Origin: Phycisphaeraceae bacterium
GTDB lineage: Bacteria > Planctomycetota > Phycisphaerae > Phycisphaerales > Phycisphaeraceae
Assembly: GCA_028284155.1 (NCBI GenBank)
Contig: JANQSF010000012.1
Coordinates: 62,001-126,000 of the forward strand
DNA length: 64,000 nucleotides
Direction of reading: 5' to 3'
A program made the translations under genes and the position numbers. The first letter of the stretch is position 1. Every line of letters starts with the position of its first letter. This document shows, piece after piece, positions 53,393-61,772 of this stretch. The notes under the pieces are model-generated. The model was not told the origin of the DNA. It did no database searches and worked only from the letters and a program-made list of their open reading frames with translations.

Positions 53393-55249
53393 ATGGACGT
53401 GCTGATTCACGCCCCTTCGTTGACTCTCGCGGCCGGCGCGTTTGGCGCGCAGCAGGTCATCTCTTTGCTCATTGGGATCGGTCTGCTACTTGGCTTGGCG
53501 AGGTTGCTGGGTGAGATCGCGCGCAAGCTCGGCCAACCGATGGTGCTGGGCGAACTGCTGGCGGGCATTGTGCTCGGGCAGACCATTCTCGGACAGATCT
53601 ATGAGCCGGGCTTCCTGTTCCTGTTTCCGCAGGACACGGGCGATCCAAACTACATCGCATTGCAGGCGTTGATCGTCCTGTCCGCGACGCTGCTCCTGCT
53701 CGTCGCCGGGCTGGAGGTCGAGCTATCGACAGCGTTGAAGCAGGGTAAGGCCGCGGCGCTGGTGGCGATGGTCGGCATGTTCGTGCCCGCGAGTGTCGCG
53801 TTCGCCGCCGGCTGGTTCAAGCCCGACTGGATGGGAGGTTTGGCCGGCGAGACCCCGAACCACCTGGCGTTCGCCCTGTTCTGCGGCATCGCGCTGTCGA
53901 TCACGGCGTTGCCGGTCATCGCTAAGATCCTGATCGACCTGAAGATGTTCAAGAGCGACATGGGCATGCTCATTATGAGCGCGGCCATGCTCAACGACAT
54001 GGCCGGCTGGCTGGGCTTCGCCGTCGTGCTCGCCCTGATCGCGCCCGGCGCGGAGCAGGTCGTGAACGACGCGGTCAACGCGGCCGAACAGGTCAGCAAC
54101 GCCGCGGCCCAAGCCGGCCCCGCGCCGAAGGACGGCGGCAATTCCGGGGGCGGCGGGCCGTCGATCTGGAACACGCTGCTGCTGACGCTCGGCTTCATCG
54201 CGCTGATGATGACGGTCGTCCGTATCGGCTTCCACAAGCTGCTGCCCTACATCCAGGCGCACTGGTCCGTGCCCGGTGGTGTCATCGCGTTCGTGATGGT
54301 CGTGACGTTCCTCTGCTCGGCGGCGACGGAGTGGATCGGTGTGCACGCGATTTTCGGCGCGTTCATCGCCGGGGTCGCGATCGGCGACTCGCACCATCTG
54401 CGCCCGCGCACCCGTGAGACGATCCACGAGTTCATCACGAATATCTTTGCGCCGCTGTTCTTCGCCAGTGTCGGCCTGAGCGTGAACTTCTTCACGGCGT
54501 TCAGCCCGATCACGGTGATCATCGCCGTGTTCGTCGCGTGCATCGGCAAGGTCACGGGGTGTTTCCTGGGAGGCCGACTGGCGGGCATGGGCAAGCGCGA
54601 CAGCATGGCCGTCGGCTGCGGCATGGTCGCGCAGGGCACGATGGGGGTCATCCTCGGCCAACTCGCGCTCGACGCCGGTCTCATTAACGACGAACTGTTC
54701 GTCGCCATTGTCGTCGTCGCGCTGCTGACCAGTTTCGCCGCCGGCCCTGCCATGCAGAAGGTGCTCGGCCTCAAAGCCGGCAAGTCGTTGGGCGACATGC
54801 TGTCGGACGCGACGTTCATCCCGCTACTCGCCTCACGCGATCGGCGCGGCGCGATCGAGGAGTTGGTCAACCTCGCAGCCGAACGGGCTGAACTCGACGC
54901 CAAGCAAGTCTTCGACACCGTCTGGAAACGCGAGGAGATCATGCACACCGGCCTGGGCGACGGCATCGCCGTGCCGCACGCGCGGTTGGCCGGTATCGAA
55001 AAGCCCATCGTCGCCGTCGGTCGAAGCGAGGTCGGCATCGACTTCGAGGCGTCGGACGGCAAGCCGGCCAACCTCATCTGCCTCCTGCTCACGCCCGCCC
55101 AGGACCACACCGTGCAGGTCGAACTGCTGCGCATGGTCGCCGTCGCCTTCCGCACACCCGCACAACGCGAACGAGCGATGAACGCCGCGGATTACACGCA
55201 GTTTCTCGCCGCCCTGCGCGCCGCCGACAGCGAAGACGCGCATGGGTGA
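53393..55249 (+). CDS. CPA2-type cation:proton antiporter fused to a PTS EIIA-like domain
   Basis: 618 aa from ATG 53393, where the membrane domain starts; the frame is open further upstream. About 12-13 helices include LIGIGLLLGLARLLGEIARKLGQPMVLGELLAGIVLGQTIL and the core ILIDLKMFKSDMGMLIMSAAMLNDMAGWLGFAVVLAL (key: LNDMAGW), the ion-binding region of the family. From residue ~470 a soluble PTS EIIA type-2 domain follows, with the phosphorylatable histidine His529 in GDGIAVPHARLAG. Phosphorylation-linked control of ion transport is a reasonable inference. Confidence 0.85.
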   Translation: MDVLIHAPSLTLAAGAFGAQQVISLLIGIGLLLGLARLLGEIARKLGQPMVLGELLAGIVLGQTILGQIYEPGFLFLFPQDTGDPNYIALQALIVLSATLLLLVAGLEVELSTALKQGKAAALVAMVGMFVPASVAFAAGWFKPDWMGGLAGETPNHLAFALFCGIALSITALPVIAKILIDLKMFKSDMGMLIMSAAMLNDMAGWLGFAVVLALIAPGAEQVVNDAVNAAEQVSNAAAQAGPAPKDGGNSGGGGPSIWNTLLLTLGFIALMMTVVRIGFHKLLPYIQAHWSVPGGVIAFVMVVTFLCSAATEWIGVHAIFGAFIAGVAIGDSHHLRPRTRETIHEFITNIFAPLFFASVGLSVNFFTAFSPITVIIAVFVACIGKVTGCFLGGRLAGMGKRDSMAVGCGMVAQGTMGVILGQLALDAGLINDELFVAIVVVALLTSFAAGPAMQKVLGLKAGKSLGDMLSDATFIPLLASRDRRGAIEELVNLAAERAELDAKQVFDTVWKREEIMHTGLGDGIAVPHARLAGIEKPIVAVGRSEVGIDFEASDGKPANLICLLLTPAQDHTVQVELLRMVAVAFRTPAQRERAMNAADYTQFLAALRAADSEDAHG

Positions 55250-55256
55250 GCATTGA

Positions 55257-55522
55257 AACCACAGATGAACACAGATAGGAAAGGCAGTCGAGCATTGAGT
55301 GCCTGTGAATATGCGAAGCGTTTCACGGTTTTGAACGAACAACACCGTGAAACGCTTCGCATATTCACAGGCACCCCCACGGCCCCGCTTCAACTCACGC
55401 CTGTTGCCTGCGCTCTCGCACTTTTGCTGACCAGGTTCTTTGCTTTCTTGTTTTCCTGCCCTCTTGCTTTCTGCTCTTCTTTCCTCCCCCATCTGTGTCT
55501 ATCTGTGTTCATCTGTGGTTAA
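55257..55522. repeat. nested inverted repeat: CAGATGAACACAGAT words around a GTGAAACGCTTCGC hairpin
   Basis: Outer arms: AACCACAGATGAACACAGAT (from 55257) and ATCTGTGTTCATCTGTGGTT (ending at 55520). Inside is hairpin copy 3, arms 55299-55329 and 55344-55374, a perfect 31-bp stem. A block of TTTCTTGTTTTCCTGCCCTC words (55443 onward) resembling the 40322 family lies to the right. The whole fills the spacer between the convergent antiporter and STAS genes. Confidence 0.85.
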
Positions 55523-55530
55523 ATCAAACA

Positions 55531-55863
55531 TTACTCCGACACGTCAAACAACCGGTGCAGTTGCGTCACGACGAACATCTGCTTGACATTCTCGTCAAGC
55601 CCGACCAGTTCGACTTTGCCGCCACGCGTCGCGGCCGCCTGGTGACACCGGATCAGCACGCCCAATCCCACCGTTGGAAAGAAAGAGACGTTTGAAAAGT
55701 CGATCGTGATGTGCGGCCCGAGCCCGTCGATCATCGCGTTGAGCAGGTCGCGCTCGATGCGCTGCAACTGCTGACGGTCGACACGCGGGCCGGCCAACGT
55801 CAATCGATGCGTCGGCCTGGGATGACCTGCCCCGTGCTGCGTGTCCTGACTGGAAGCAATCAT
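55531..55863 (-). CDS. STAS domain protein (anti-sigma factor antagonist-like) lacking the usual serine
   Basis: 110 aa. The STAS fold is visible in LTLAGPRVDRQQLQRIERDLL, ITIDFSNVSFFPTVGLGVLIRCH and VELVGLDENVKQMFVVTQLHRLF (key: VGLGVL, TQLHRLF). In SpoIIAA-type antagonists the loop reads D-S-S-G-L-G with the second serine phosphorylated. Here it reads P-T-V-G-L-G, so that serine is a valine. It may be a constitutively binding or differently controlled version. No partner kinase is adjacent. Confidence 0.85.
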   Translation of the reverse strand: MIASSQDTQHGAGHPRPTHRLTLAGPRVDRQQLQRIERDLLNAMIDGLGPHITIDFSNVSFFPTVGLGVLIRCHQAAATRGGKVELVGLDENVKQMFVVTQLHRLFDVSE

Positions 55864-56273
55864 GGCGATTCTCCTTTCCCTGTTGTGTCAGGCCGCCGGC
55901 CGACCCGCTGCCCTCAACTCAAGGCAACTGGCGGGCCCGACCCGGACGGCCGCCCGGAAGGGCTCACATGTATTCATACGACCGGGCCGTATCCCACAAG
56001 TTGGAATCCCACCCGTGCGAAGTGCAAGGATGAGAAGTGGAGCAAACGACTAGCGATGAGCCAAGAGCCACAAGGGGTAAAACTGAGAATGCAGGGTGAG
56101 TACCGCCCCAAAACAGCACGACAACGCAACGACAAACCGTGGTGGGCACTGCCCACCCTACATTCGCAGCGACCAAAGTCGACATGAACACGTCGCTCAA
56201 ATGAAGGTAGACTCCCAATCCACAACCCCTTGTGGCTCGTCGCTCGTCCCTATTCGCTCCCCGAGATTCGCCC
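55864..56273. other. 410-nt gene-free region upstream of ald with repeat words
   Basis: No gene is supported. It holds an inverted pair, GAGCCACAAGGGGT near 56065-56079 and ACCCCTTGTGGCTC at 56224-56237, followed on the right by further GTCGCTCGTCC words. Between them lies the palindrome GTGGTGGGCACTGCCCACCC (56139-56158). Confidence 0.65.
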
Positions 56274-57365
56274 ATGCAAATCGGCGTCCCACGCGAGATC
56301 AAAGACCACGAGTACCGCGTCGCCATGCTGCCCGTCGGCGTCGATCTGCTGACCACGGCCGGCCACCGCGTGCTGATCGAACGTGGCGCGGGGGCGGGCA
56401 GCGGCTACCTCGACGCGCAGTACGAGCAAGCCGGCGCGACGATCGTCGATTCAGCCGACGACGTCTGGGCCGAGGCCGACCTGATCGTCAAAGTAAAAGA
56501 ACCGATCGGCCCCGAGTGGCAACGCTTGCGCGACGGGCAGACGGTCTTCACCTACTTCCACTTCGCCGCCAGCCGCGAGCTGACCGACGCGTGTCTGCAA
56601 GCCGGCATCAACGCCGTCGCGTACGAGACGTTGACCGACGCCGAGGGGCGGCTCCCGCTGCTGACGCCGATGAGCGAGGTGGCCGGCCGAATGAGCGTGC
56701 AGGAGGGCGCCAAGTACCTCGAAAAACCGATGGAAGGCCGCGGCATCCTGCTCGGCGGCGTGACCGGCGTCGAGCCGGGCAACGTGCTCATCCTCGGCGC
56801 CGGCGTCGTCGGCACCAACGCCGCCCGCATGGCCGCGGGCCTGGGCGCGAACGTCGTCATCATGGACATCGACCTCGACCGCCTGCGTCACATCGACGCG
56901 GTCATGCCACCGAACGTCCACACCGCCTACTCCGACCCGCACGCCGTCGCTGAATACGCCGCCGCCGCCGACCTGATCATCGGCGCCGTCCTCATCCCCG
57001 GCGGCCGAACGCCCGTCCTCGTCCCGCGCACGATGCTCACGACCATCAAGAACGGCGCCGTCATCGTCGACGTCGGCGTCGACCAGGGCGGCTGCGTCGA
57101 GTCGATCAAACCGACCACACACGCTGAGCCGATCTATGTCGAAGAAGGCGTTGTTCACTACGGCGTGACCAACATGCCGGGCGCAGTCGGCCGAACGAGC
57201 ACGCAGGCCCTGTGCCACGCCACGCAGCCGTACGTGCTACGACTTGCGAGGGATGGGATTGATGCGCTGGTTAAAGAGGATGAGGCGTTTCGCAGCGCGT
57301 TGAACATGCGCGCCGGGGAAGTGACCAACGAGGCGGTGGCGGGGGCGCATGGGTTGGGCGACTAG
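56274..57365 (+). CDS. ald: alanine dehydrogenase
   Basis: 363 aa from ATG 56274. It interconverts L-alanine and pyruvate with NAD. Family signatures are MQIGVPREIKDHEYRVAMLP at the start, LIVKVKEP with the substrate lysine, YFHFAASRELT with the catalytic histidine, the Rossmann loop ILGAGVVGTNAARMAAGLGA and IVDVGVDQGGCVE with the catalytic aspartate. The C-terminus TSTQALCHATQPYVL is typical. Its TAG shares a CTAG palindrome with the stop codon of the opposing phosphatase gene. Confidence 0.95.
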   Translation: MQIGVPREIKDHEYRVAMLPVGVDLLTTAGHRVLIERGAGAGSGYLDAQYEQAGATIVDSADDVWAEADLIVKVKEPIGPEWQRLRDGQTVFTYFHFAASRELTDACLQAGINAVAYETLTDAEGRLPLLTPMSEVAGRMSVQEGAKYLEKPMEGRGILLGGVTGVEPGNVLILGAGVVGTNAARMAAGLGANVVIMDIDLDRLRHIDAVMPPNVHTAYSDPHAVAEYAAAADLIIGAVLIPGGRTPVLVPRTMLTTIKNGAVIVDVGVDQGGCVESIKPTTHAEPIYVEEGVVHYGVTNMPGAVGRTSTQALCHATQPYVLRLARDGIDALVKEDEAFRSALNMRAGEVTNEAVAGAHGLGD

Positions 57366-58063
57366 CACCGGTCGGCCAATACTCCTGCATACTTATGCAG
57401 GGCCGCCAATTGCGACTGATTCAGCTTTGCACCAGGCCTCCTACTTTCGACAAAGTGAACAGCCTCTTCGACTGAATTGCACACGCCCTTAGCCAACAGG
57501 TAAGCCGCAACAATGGTGGCGCTGCGGCCATGCCCCATCGCACAGTGAACATATGCCGCGCCCTCCTGTACCGCCTGGATCAGCCAGTCAACGCACTCAT
57601 TGATCTGTCCTGATGAGGGAGGTTGAGTGTCGAGCATCCGCACACACAAATAGTTGCGCGACCTCGCGTAGTCGGGCTCAGAGAACTCACAGGTCAAATC
57701 TAACACAGCCGCACAGTTTGGCCAACGATTGCGATCAAGCTTGGTTAATCGTCGCCCAAGCCAAACACCATCAGTTATCTTGTGCCAAGAGGAATCACGT
57801 GCGCAAATCGCGACGACGTAAAGTAGCAACAAGTTAAGCAGGTGATACGGACACAAGAGAGTCCACGACGCTATTGACAACCGCCCGCTACTTGACTTCA
57901 AAAAGAGTGACGGACATCCGCAACCATATGCGATTGCGATCAAGGCAAAGTTGAATGCAACCAGCCAAACACCCAATCTGATCCATATGATCTCTACAGA
58001 AAACGACAAAACAGCCACTGAAAAGGCGAGTAGTCCAAATAGAGTAGCGTACTTGATTCGCAC
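57362..58063 (-). CDS. membrane-anchored dual-specificity protein phosphatase
   Basis: 233 aa from GTG 58063. The N-terminus has three hydrophobic helices (YATLFGLLAFSVAVLSFSV, WIRLGVWLVAFNFALIAIAYG, LCPYHLLNLLLLYVVAICA). The cytoplasmic catalytic domain starts ITDGVWLGRRLTKLD. The P-loop YVHCAMGHGRSATIVAAYLLA has the CX5R motif, with the general acid probably in CVRMLDTQPPS. The Cys/Arg pair is intact, so activity is likely. Lower GC than ald, suggesting later acquisition. The stop codon overlaps that of ald. Confidence 0.85.
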   Translation of the reverse strand: MRIKYATLFGLLAFSVAVLSFSVEIIWIRLGVWLVAFNFALIAIAYGCGCPSLFLKSSSGRLSIASWTLLCPYHLLNLLLLYVVAICARDSSWHKITDGVWLGRRLTKLDRNRWPNCAAVLDLTCEFSEPDYARSRNYLCVRMLDTQPPSSGQINECVDWLIQAVQEGAAYVHCAMGHGRSATIVAAYLLAKGVCNSVEEAVHFVESRRPGAKLNQSQLAALHKYAGVLADRC

Positions 58064-58072
58064 AACGATACT

Positions 58073-58585
58073 TTAGCGCCACCCCGACCCCACCCACTCA
58101 ACCACCTCGCCCGTCCTCATCCGCAAGAACAGCCCCAACTGCGCCGCGTGGTACTGGATGTGCCGGATGTTGCGGACGTGCAGTTCCGCCCACGAGAACG
58201 TCCAGCCGCGCACGCCGCACGGGCTGGCCAGGTGGGCGGCCGACGACTCGGCGACGACGCGCGCCGCCTTCTGGAGGCAATGGTCAAGGTATTCACGCAC
58301 GCCCAGCCGATCGTAGAGCAACACCTGCGCCCGCGGTTCGAGCTCTTCGTAATCGCGAAAGAACTCGACACGCTCGACGTGAAACGGCTGCGCCTTCATC
58401 GCCTCGACACTCGGGCCGAGGTAGTAGTCTGCGAACATGAGCGTGTGAAACACGACCTGACAGAACTTGAGGTTCACGACCGGCGCATCCCACAATCCGT
58501 CCGGGCAATGATCGACGCACCCGTTCAACATGCACAGCGAAGCGTCGAACTGGCTGGCCAGGGTTTGTTTGCAGGTGTCGAGCAT
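58073..58585 (-). CDS. DinB-like four-helix-bundle protein
   Basis: 170 aa from ATG 58585 (MLDTCKQTLASQFDASLCML); upstream sequence is unlike the family. It resembles the DinB/YfiT metal-binding fold: CQVVFHTLMFADYYL supplies the first His, and the C-terminal AELHVRNIRHIQYHAAQLGLFLR supplies the HxxxH-type pair. Many members are thiol-dependent transferases; this one's thiol and substrate are unknown. The phosphatase gene follows after 9 nt in the same direction, so they may be co-transcribed. The 250-nt upstream spacer shows no gene. Confidence 0.75.
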   Translation of the reverse strand: MLDTCKQTLASQFDASLCMLNGCVDHCPDGLWDAPVVNLKFCQVVFHTLMFADYYLGPSVEAMKAQPFHVERVEFFRDYEELEPRAQVLLYDRLGVREYLDHCLQKAARVVAESSAAHLASPCGVRGWTFSWAELHVRNIRHIQYHAAQLGLFLRMRTGEVVEWVGSGWR

Positions 58586-58835
58586 GGAAGGAGCCTTAGA
58601 GACGCCGTGACACGGACCCCGACGACCCGCCTCGCCGCGTAACACTGGGCTGCGACACAACCCAATGATCACGGATCAGAGGCCGGTACGCCAAGAGTTC
58701 GCAGGACGCCGATCACGGGGCAGAGGGCGATGCGCGTCGTTCCCATACCGCCACATGACGTGTATGGCCGGTCTATCCGTTATCATAATCGGGTACGCCG
58801 CTCAACGCCGTCACCTCGCAGGCTGAGTTCACTCA

Positions 58836-59891
58836 ATGCCACACAAGGAGAAAATCCGAGTCTTCGTCAGCTACGCCCGCGACGACAAGGACGTCGCCAA
58901 GCGTGTGCGGAAGCATCTTCGGTCTTTGGGGGTCACCGTCCTCGGCGACCATCACAACAAGGCGGCCAAGCCGTTCGCGAAACAAATCCAGGACCTGATC
59001 GCGAACTCTCACGTGTTTCTACCCATCCTCACAAAGATATCCAAGCGCCACCCCTGGGTACATCAAGAGATTGGATACGCTGTCGGCTTAAACGTACCGG
59101 TCATGCCGGTGACGGTCGGCATCGAGCCCGAGGGCCTGGTTCACGACCTGCACGCTCTGGAATTACGCGCCAACCTCAAGGACCTGCCCAGCAAGCTGAC
59201 ACCGGACGCCCTGAATTTTGCGATCGACAAAGGCTTGGCAAAGGGTTCGCCCATCTACGTCTTCGCGGAAGACCTGCAAGAGCGCACCACACTACTGAGG
59301 GATTACGCCGAGAGCGTCCTGGAGTCCGGCCGAGGCCGCTTGAAACAAATCGCAGGATTCTCGTCATTCTCGATACCGGACGTCTCGCCCCGCGACGCTG
59401 AGTGGGGTCTGCACGAGAGCCCAGACCACCAACGTTCTGAAAGCCTCCGCAAGTTGTTGCGAAGTGAGCGTAAAACGTTGACAAAAATCGTGAAACAAGG
59501 CGGCTGCGACCTGATTATCAAACCAACGATCATTGCGCATCCTGGTCATCCGCAACATCCCCTGCCGACGACCTCTCGGCTGGAGCGCATCCGGGAGTTT
59601 TTGGACGATCTCAAGGACTCCGATATCGAGGTCGGCGTATTCGAGGCTACGTTGGGTGAGAACGTCACCATCGTGGACAATTGGTTTCTCGCCGACGCCG
59701 CATTCCCGTTGAAACCCGGGGGCTACCAGAAGACGGTGTTTACTCGCCATGGCCCGACCATCCGCAAACGAGTCCGGGACTTCGACCAGGAATTGCAGGA
59801 CGCTCAACAGAACGTGCCACGAAACGGCAAGTCCTCTCGCGCTGCGGTCATCGACATGCTGACCAAGATCATCCGCGGCCTCAAAAAGTAG
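58836..59891 (+). CDS. TIR domain protein with an unrecognised C-terminal domain
   Basis: 351 aa. The N-terminal TIR domain (~5-125) has IRVFVSYARDDKDVAKRVRKHL, VLGDHHNKAAKPFAKQIQDLI, SHVFLPILTKISKRHPWVHQEIGYAVG and VMPVTVG. The glutamate in PWVHQEIGYA is the expected NADase catalytic residue. Residues ~150-351 form a separate alpha/beta domain (GRLKQIAGFSSFSIPD, CDLIIKPTIIAHPGHPQHP, TIVDNWFLADAAFPLKPGGYQKTVFTRHGPTIRKRV; key words NWFLAD, FTRHGP). This part looks like a ligand-sensing module. The gene stands alone, which fits a single-gene immune or signalling TIR. Confidence 0.85.
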   Translation: MPHKEKIRVFVSYARDDKDVAKRVRKHLRSLGVTVLGDHHNKAAKPFAKQIQDLIANSHVFLPILTKISKRHPWVHQEIGYAVGLNVPVMPVTVGIEPEGLVHDLHALELRANLKDLPSKLTPDALNFAIDKGLAKGSPIYVFAEDLQERTTLLRDYAESVLESGRGRLKQIAGFSSFSIPDVSPRDAEWGLHESPDHQRSESLRKLLRSERKTLTKIVKQGGCDLIIKPTIIAHPGHPQHPLPTTSRLERIREFLDDLKDSDIEVGVFEATLGENVTIVDNWFLADAAFPLKPGGYQKTVFTRHGPTIRKRVRDFDQELQDAQQNVPRNGKSSRAAVIDMLTKIIRGLKK

Positions 59892-60086
59892 CCGCGTGCC
59901 AGAGAGCTAACATCACCTTCGTGCGACATGGTGCGCGAAATCGCAGGACCAAAGATTAGACCTGTGAGGTATGACACGGCAATCGAATCAAGATCGGCCA
60001 AGAAAGGAATATCAGGCAACACCCCCATTCGGACCTCACGCTCCAATTGCTTGGTTAAGCACCACCAGTCGGGAGGCTACTTTGCC

Positions 60087-60539
60087 CTACTTTAACTCAT
60101 CACTATCCAACCAGATCGTCACCGGCCCGTCGTTGCACAACGACACAGCCATCGACGCGCCGAATTGACCGGTCGCGACGTGGCCGACGCCCAAGTCGCG
60201 CAGGCGTTGTGTGAAGCTGTCGATCAACGGCTGGGCCAACTCCGGCCGAGCGGCGTCCGTGAAACTCGGCCGACGGCCGCACCGGGCGTCGGCGTACAAC
60301 GTGAACTGCGAAACAACCAGCGCCCCACCGCCGACATCGAGCAGGGATCGATTGAACTTGCCGGCCTCGTCGTTGAAAATGCGTAAGTTGACAACCTTCT
60401 TGGCTAACTTGTCAACCTCGGCCTCGGTGTCGTCGGCGCATGTCCCGACGAGCAGCAACAAACCGTGGTCGATCGCGCCGACCGTTTCACCCGCGACCTC
60501 GACAGACGCGTGAGTGACACGTTGGAGTAGCACACGCAT
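60087..60539 (-). CDS. dtd: D-aminoacyl-tRNA deacylase
   Basis: 150 aa from ATG 60539, which has TATACT 6 nt upstream. It hydrolyses D-aminoacyl-tRNA (and Gly-tRNA-Ala) to keep translation homochiral. DTD signatures are [37 protein letters not shown] and the cross-subunit Gly-cisPro motif [11 protein letters not shown]; the SQFTLYAD motif is intact. It is a dimeric cytoplasmic enzyme. The 321-nt spacer to the isochorismatase gene is divergent. Confidence 0.95.
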   Translation of the reverse strand: MRVLLQRVTHASVEVAGETVGAIDHGLLLLVGTCADDTEAEVDKLAKKVVNLRIFNDEAGKFNRSLLDVGGGALVVSQFTLYADARCGRRPSFTDAARPELAQPLIDSFTQRLRDLGVGHVATGQFGASMAVSLCNDGPVTIWLDSDELK

Positions 60540-60545
60540 GTGCGG

Positions 60546-60551
60546 AGTATA
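60546..60551 (-). promoter_or_regulatory. -10 box immediately upstream of dtd
   Basis: On the minus strand TATACT, CCGCAC, ATG: the start codon lies where transcription should begin. Confidence 0.5.
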
Positions 60552-60710
60552 TGACACTCCCTATCCCGCTGGGAGTGGGCTGGTGCGAGGTGTCGGCGCG
60601 GAAGTGACGACATGTCATTCCGACCGCCGTCCGCGCGCAACCCTCACCCGACAGCTGCGCCGACGACCTCTCCCAGAGGGAGAGGTGTCAAGCGTGTCGC
60701 CTTCGGCGGG

Positions 60711-60801
60711 AATGGCGAATGACGAATAGCGAATGGCGACTTGCGAAGTTGGAGCGCACGCCAAATCCCCTTCCGACTTCGTCACTCGCTACTCGCCATT
60801 C
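60711..60801. repeat. inverted repeat of GGCGAATGACGAATAGCGAA words in the dtd/hydrolase spacer
   Basis: Left words ATGGCGAATGACGAATAGCG (from 60713) pair with right words TCACTCGCTACTCGCCATTC (60780-60799), with AAGTTGGAGC and CTTCCGACTTCGTC nearby. The 321-nt spacer (60540-60860) holds no gene. It contains this repeat and two divergent -10 boxes. Confidence 0.65.
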
Positions 60802-60848
60802 AAACGCCCACGACTATCGCCCCAACCACCACACCGGACAAACCCGCG

Positions 60849-60854
60849 TATACT
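60849..60854 (+). promoter_or_regulatory. -10 box immediately upstream of the isochorismatase-family gene
   Basis: TATACT, CGCCGC, ATG 60861: the mirror image of the dtd arrangement in the same divergent spacer. Confidence 0.5.
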
Positions 60855-60860
60855 CGCCGC

Positions 60861-61412
60861 ATGGCCGCCCCACGACTCACACTCGATCACACCGCCTTGC
60901 TCGTCGTCGACATGCAGGAGAAACTCGTTCCCGCCATGCACGAGGCCGACGCCATGGTCTCACAGGTCGGCAAGTTGATCGACGGCGCAGCCGCATTGAA
61001 CATGCCCACCCTCGTGACCGAACAGTACCGCAAGGGCCTGGGCGTGACCGTGCCCGAGTTGGCGGACAAGCTTGGCAGCGCGGTCTGTAATCACGAAAAG
61101 CTCAAGTTCTCAGCCTGCATCGAACCGGTGCGCGACGAGTTGATGCGACGCAGCGTGCGGGCCGTGATCGTCTGCGGCATCGAAGCCCATGTGTGTGTCC
61201 TGCAGACCTGCCTCGACCTGATGGCCGCGGGCTACATCGCGGCTGTGGCGACCGACGCGATCACCTCCCGCCGACCAGCCGACCGCGACACAGCCGTGCT
61301 GCGCATGACGCAGGCGGGCGTCGTGCCCACAACGGTCGAATCAGCCCTGCTCGAACTCGTCCATGAAGCCGGCGGCGACACCTTCAAAGCCGTGTTGCCC
61401 ATCATCAAGTGA
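60861..61412 (+). CDS. isochorismatase-family cysteine hydrolase
   Basis: 183 aa from ATG 60861. Catalytic triad regions are visible: Asp17 in ALLVVDMQEKL, Lys in TEQYRKGLG and the Cys in VIVCGIEAHVCVLQTCLDLM. The VTEQY and GVVPTTVESALLELV segments resemble the YcaC/ISOC1-type hydrolases found next to housekeeping genes. Substrates include amides and nicotinamide-like compounds; none can be assigned. The start is supported by the TATACT box 6 nt before ATG. Confidence 0.88.
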   Translation: MAAPRLTLDHTALLVVDMQEKLVPAMHEADAMVSQVGKLIDGAAALNMPTLVTEQYRKGLGVTVPELADKLGSAVCNHEKLKFSACIEPVRDELMRRSVRAVIVCGIEAHVCVLQTCLDLMAAGYIAAVATDAITSRRPADRDTAVLRMTQAGVVPTTVESALLELVHEAGGDTFKAVLPIIK

Positions 61413-61439
61413 AGGCTGATCGGGAGTGCGGCGACTGTC

Positions 61440-61520
61440 TCGTGCCACGGCCGTGTCGGCCGTGTCGGCCGTGCTGAGCATCCTTTGTTGAACCGCACGG
61501 CCGACCCGGCCGTGGCACGA
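61440..61520. repeat. hairpin of the TCGTGCCACGGCCGTG family, copy 2
   Basis: Left arm from 61440 (TCGTGCCACGGCCGTGTCGG, then an additional CCGTGTCGG unit not matched on the other side) pairs with the right arm ending at 61520 (GGCCGTGGCACGA). Compared with 12779-12849, one word is duplicated on the left arm and one base differs on the right (ACCCGG). Confidence 0.85.
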
Positions 61521-61578
61521 AACTGTCAAGCCACTCTCGGGCCGACACCCCGCTGATGCCGCGACTGGCCGACCGGGG

Positions 61579-61584
61579 TATAAT
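61579..61584 (+). promoter_or_regulatory. -10 box of the tRNA-Val gene
   Basis: Perfect TATAAT at 61579-61584, 11 nt before the tRNA 5' end. Confidence 0.55.
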
Positions 61585-61595
61585 GCCGACCGTTC

Positions 61596-61669
61596 GGGCC
61601 GTTGGCGCAGTTGGCTAGCGCGCCTCGTTGACATCGAGGAGGTCACTGGTTCAAGTCCAGTACGGCCCA
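61596..61669 (+). tRNA. tRNA-Val (anticodon GAC)
   Basis: 74-nt cloverleaf: acceptor GGGCCGT/ACGGCCC, D-arm GCGCAGTTGGCTAGCGC, anticodon stem CCTCG/CGAGG with loop TTGACAT (anticodon 61630-61632), T-arm CTGG-TTCAAGT-CCAG. CCA is not encoded. The integrase remnant begins ~100 nt downstream. Confidence 0.92.
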
Positions 61670-61772
61670 TTACATCCAAGTCTCGCTGAAACGCCCAGTT
61701 GGCGTTTTCCTGCCTCCGGCAGTGCGGCGAACAGAAAATTGGTCACCTGACCACTTTTCTCGGAGCACGCAC

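Noticed and set aside
58846..58851. AAGGAG within the first codons of the TIR gene as evidence for a later start
   Set aside because: No ATG, GTG or TTG follows at proper spacing in frame, and the TIR domain begins directly after ATG 58836.
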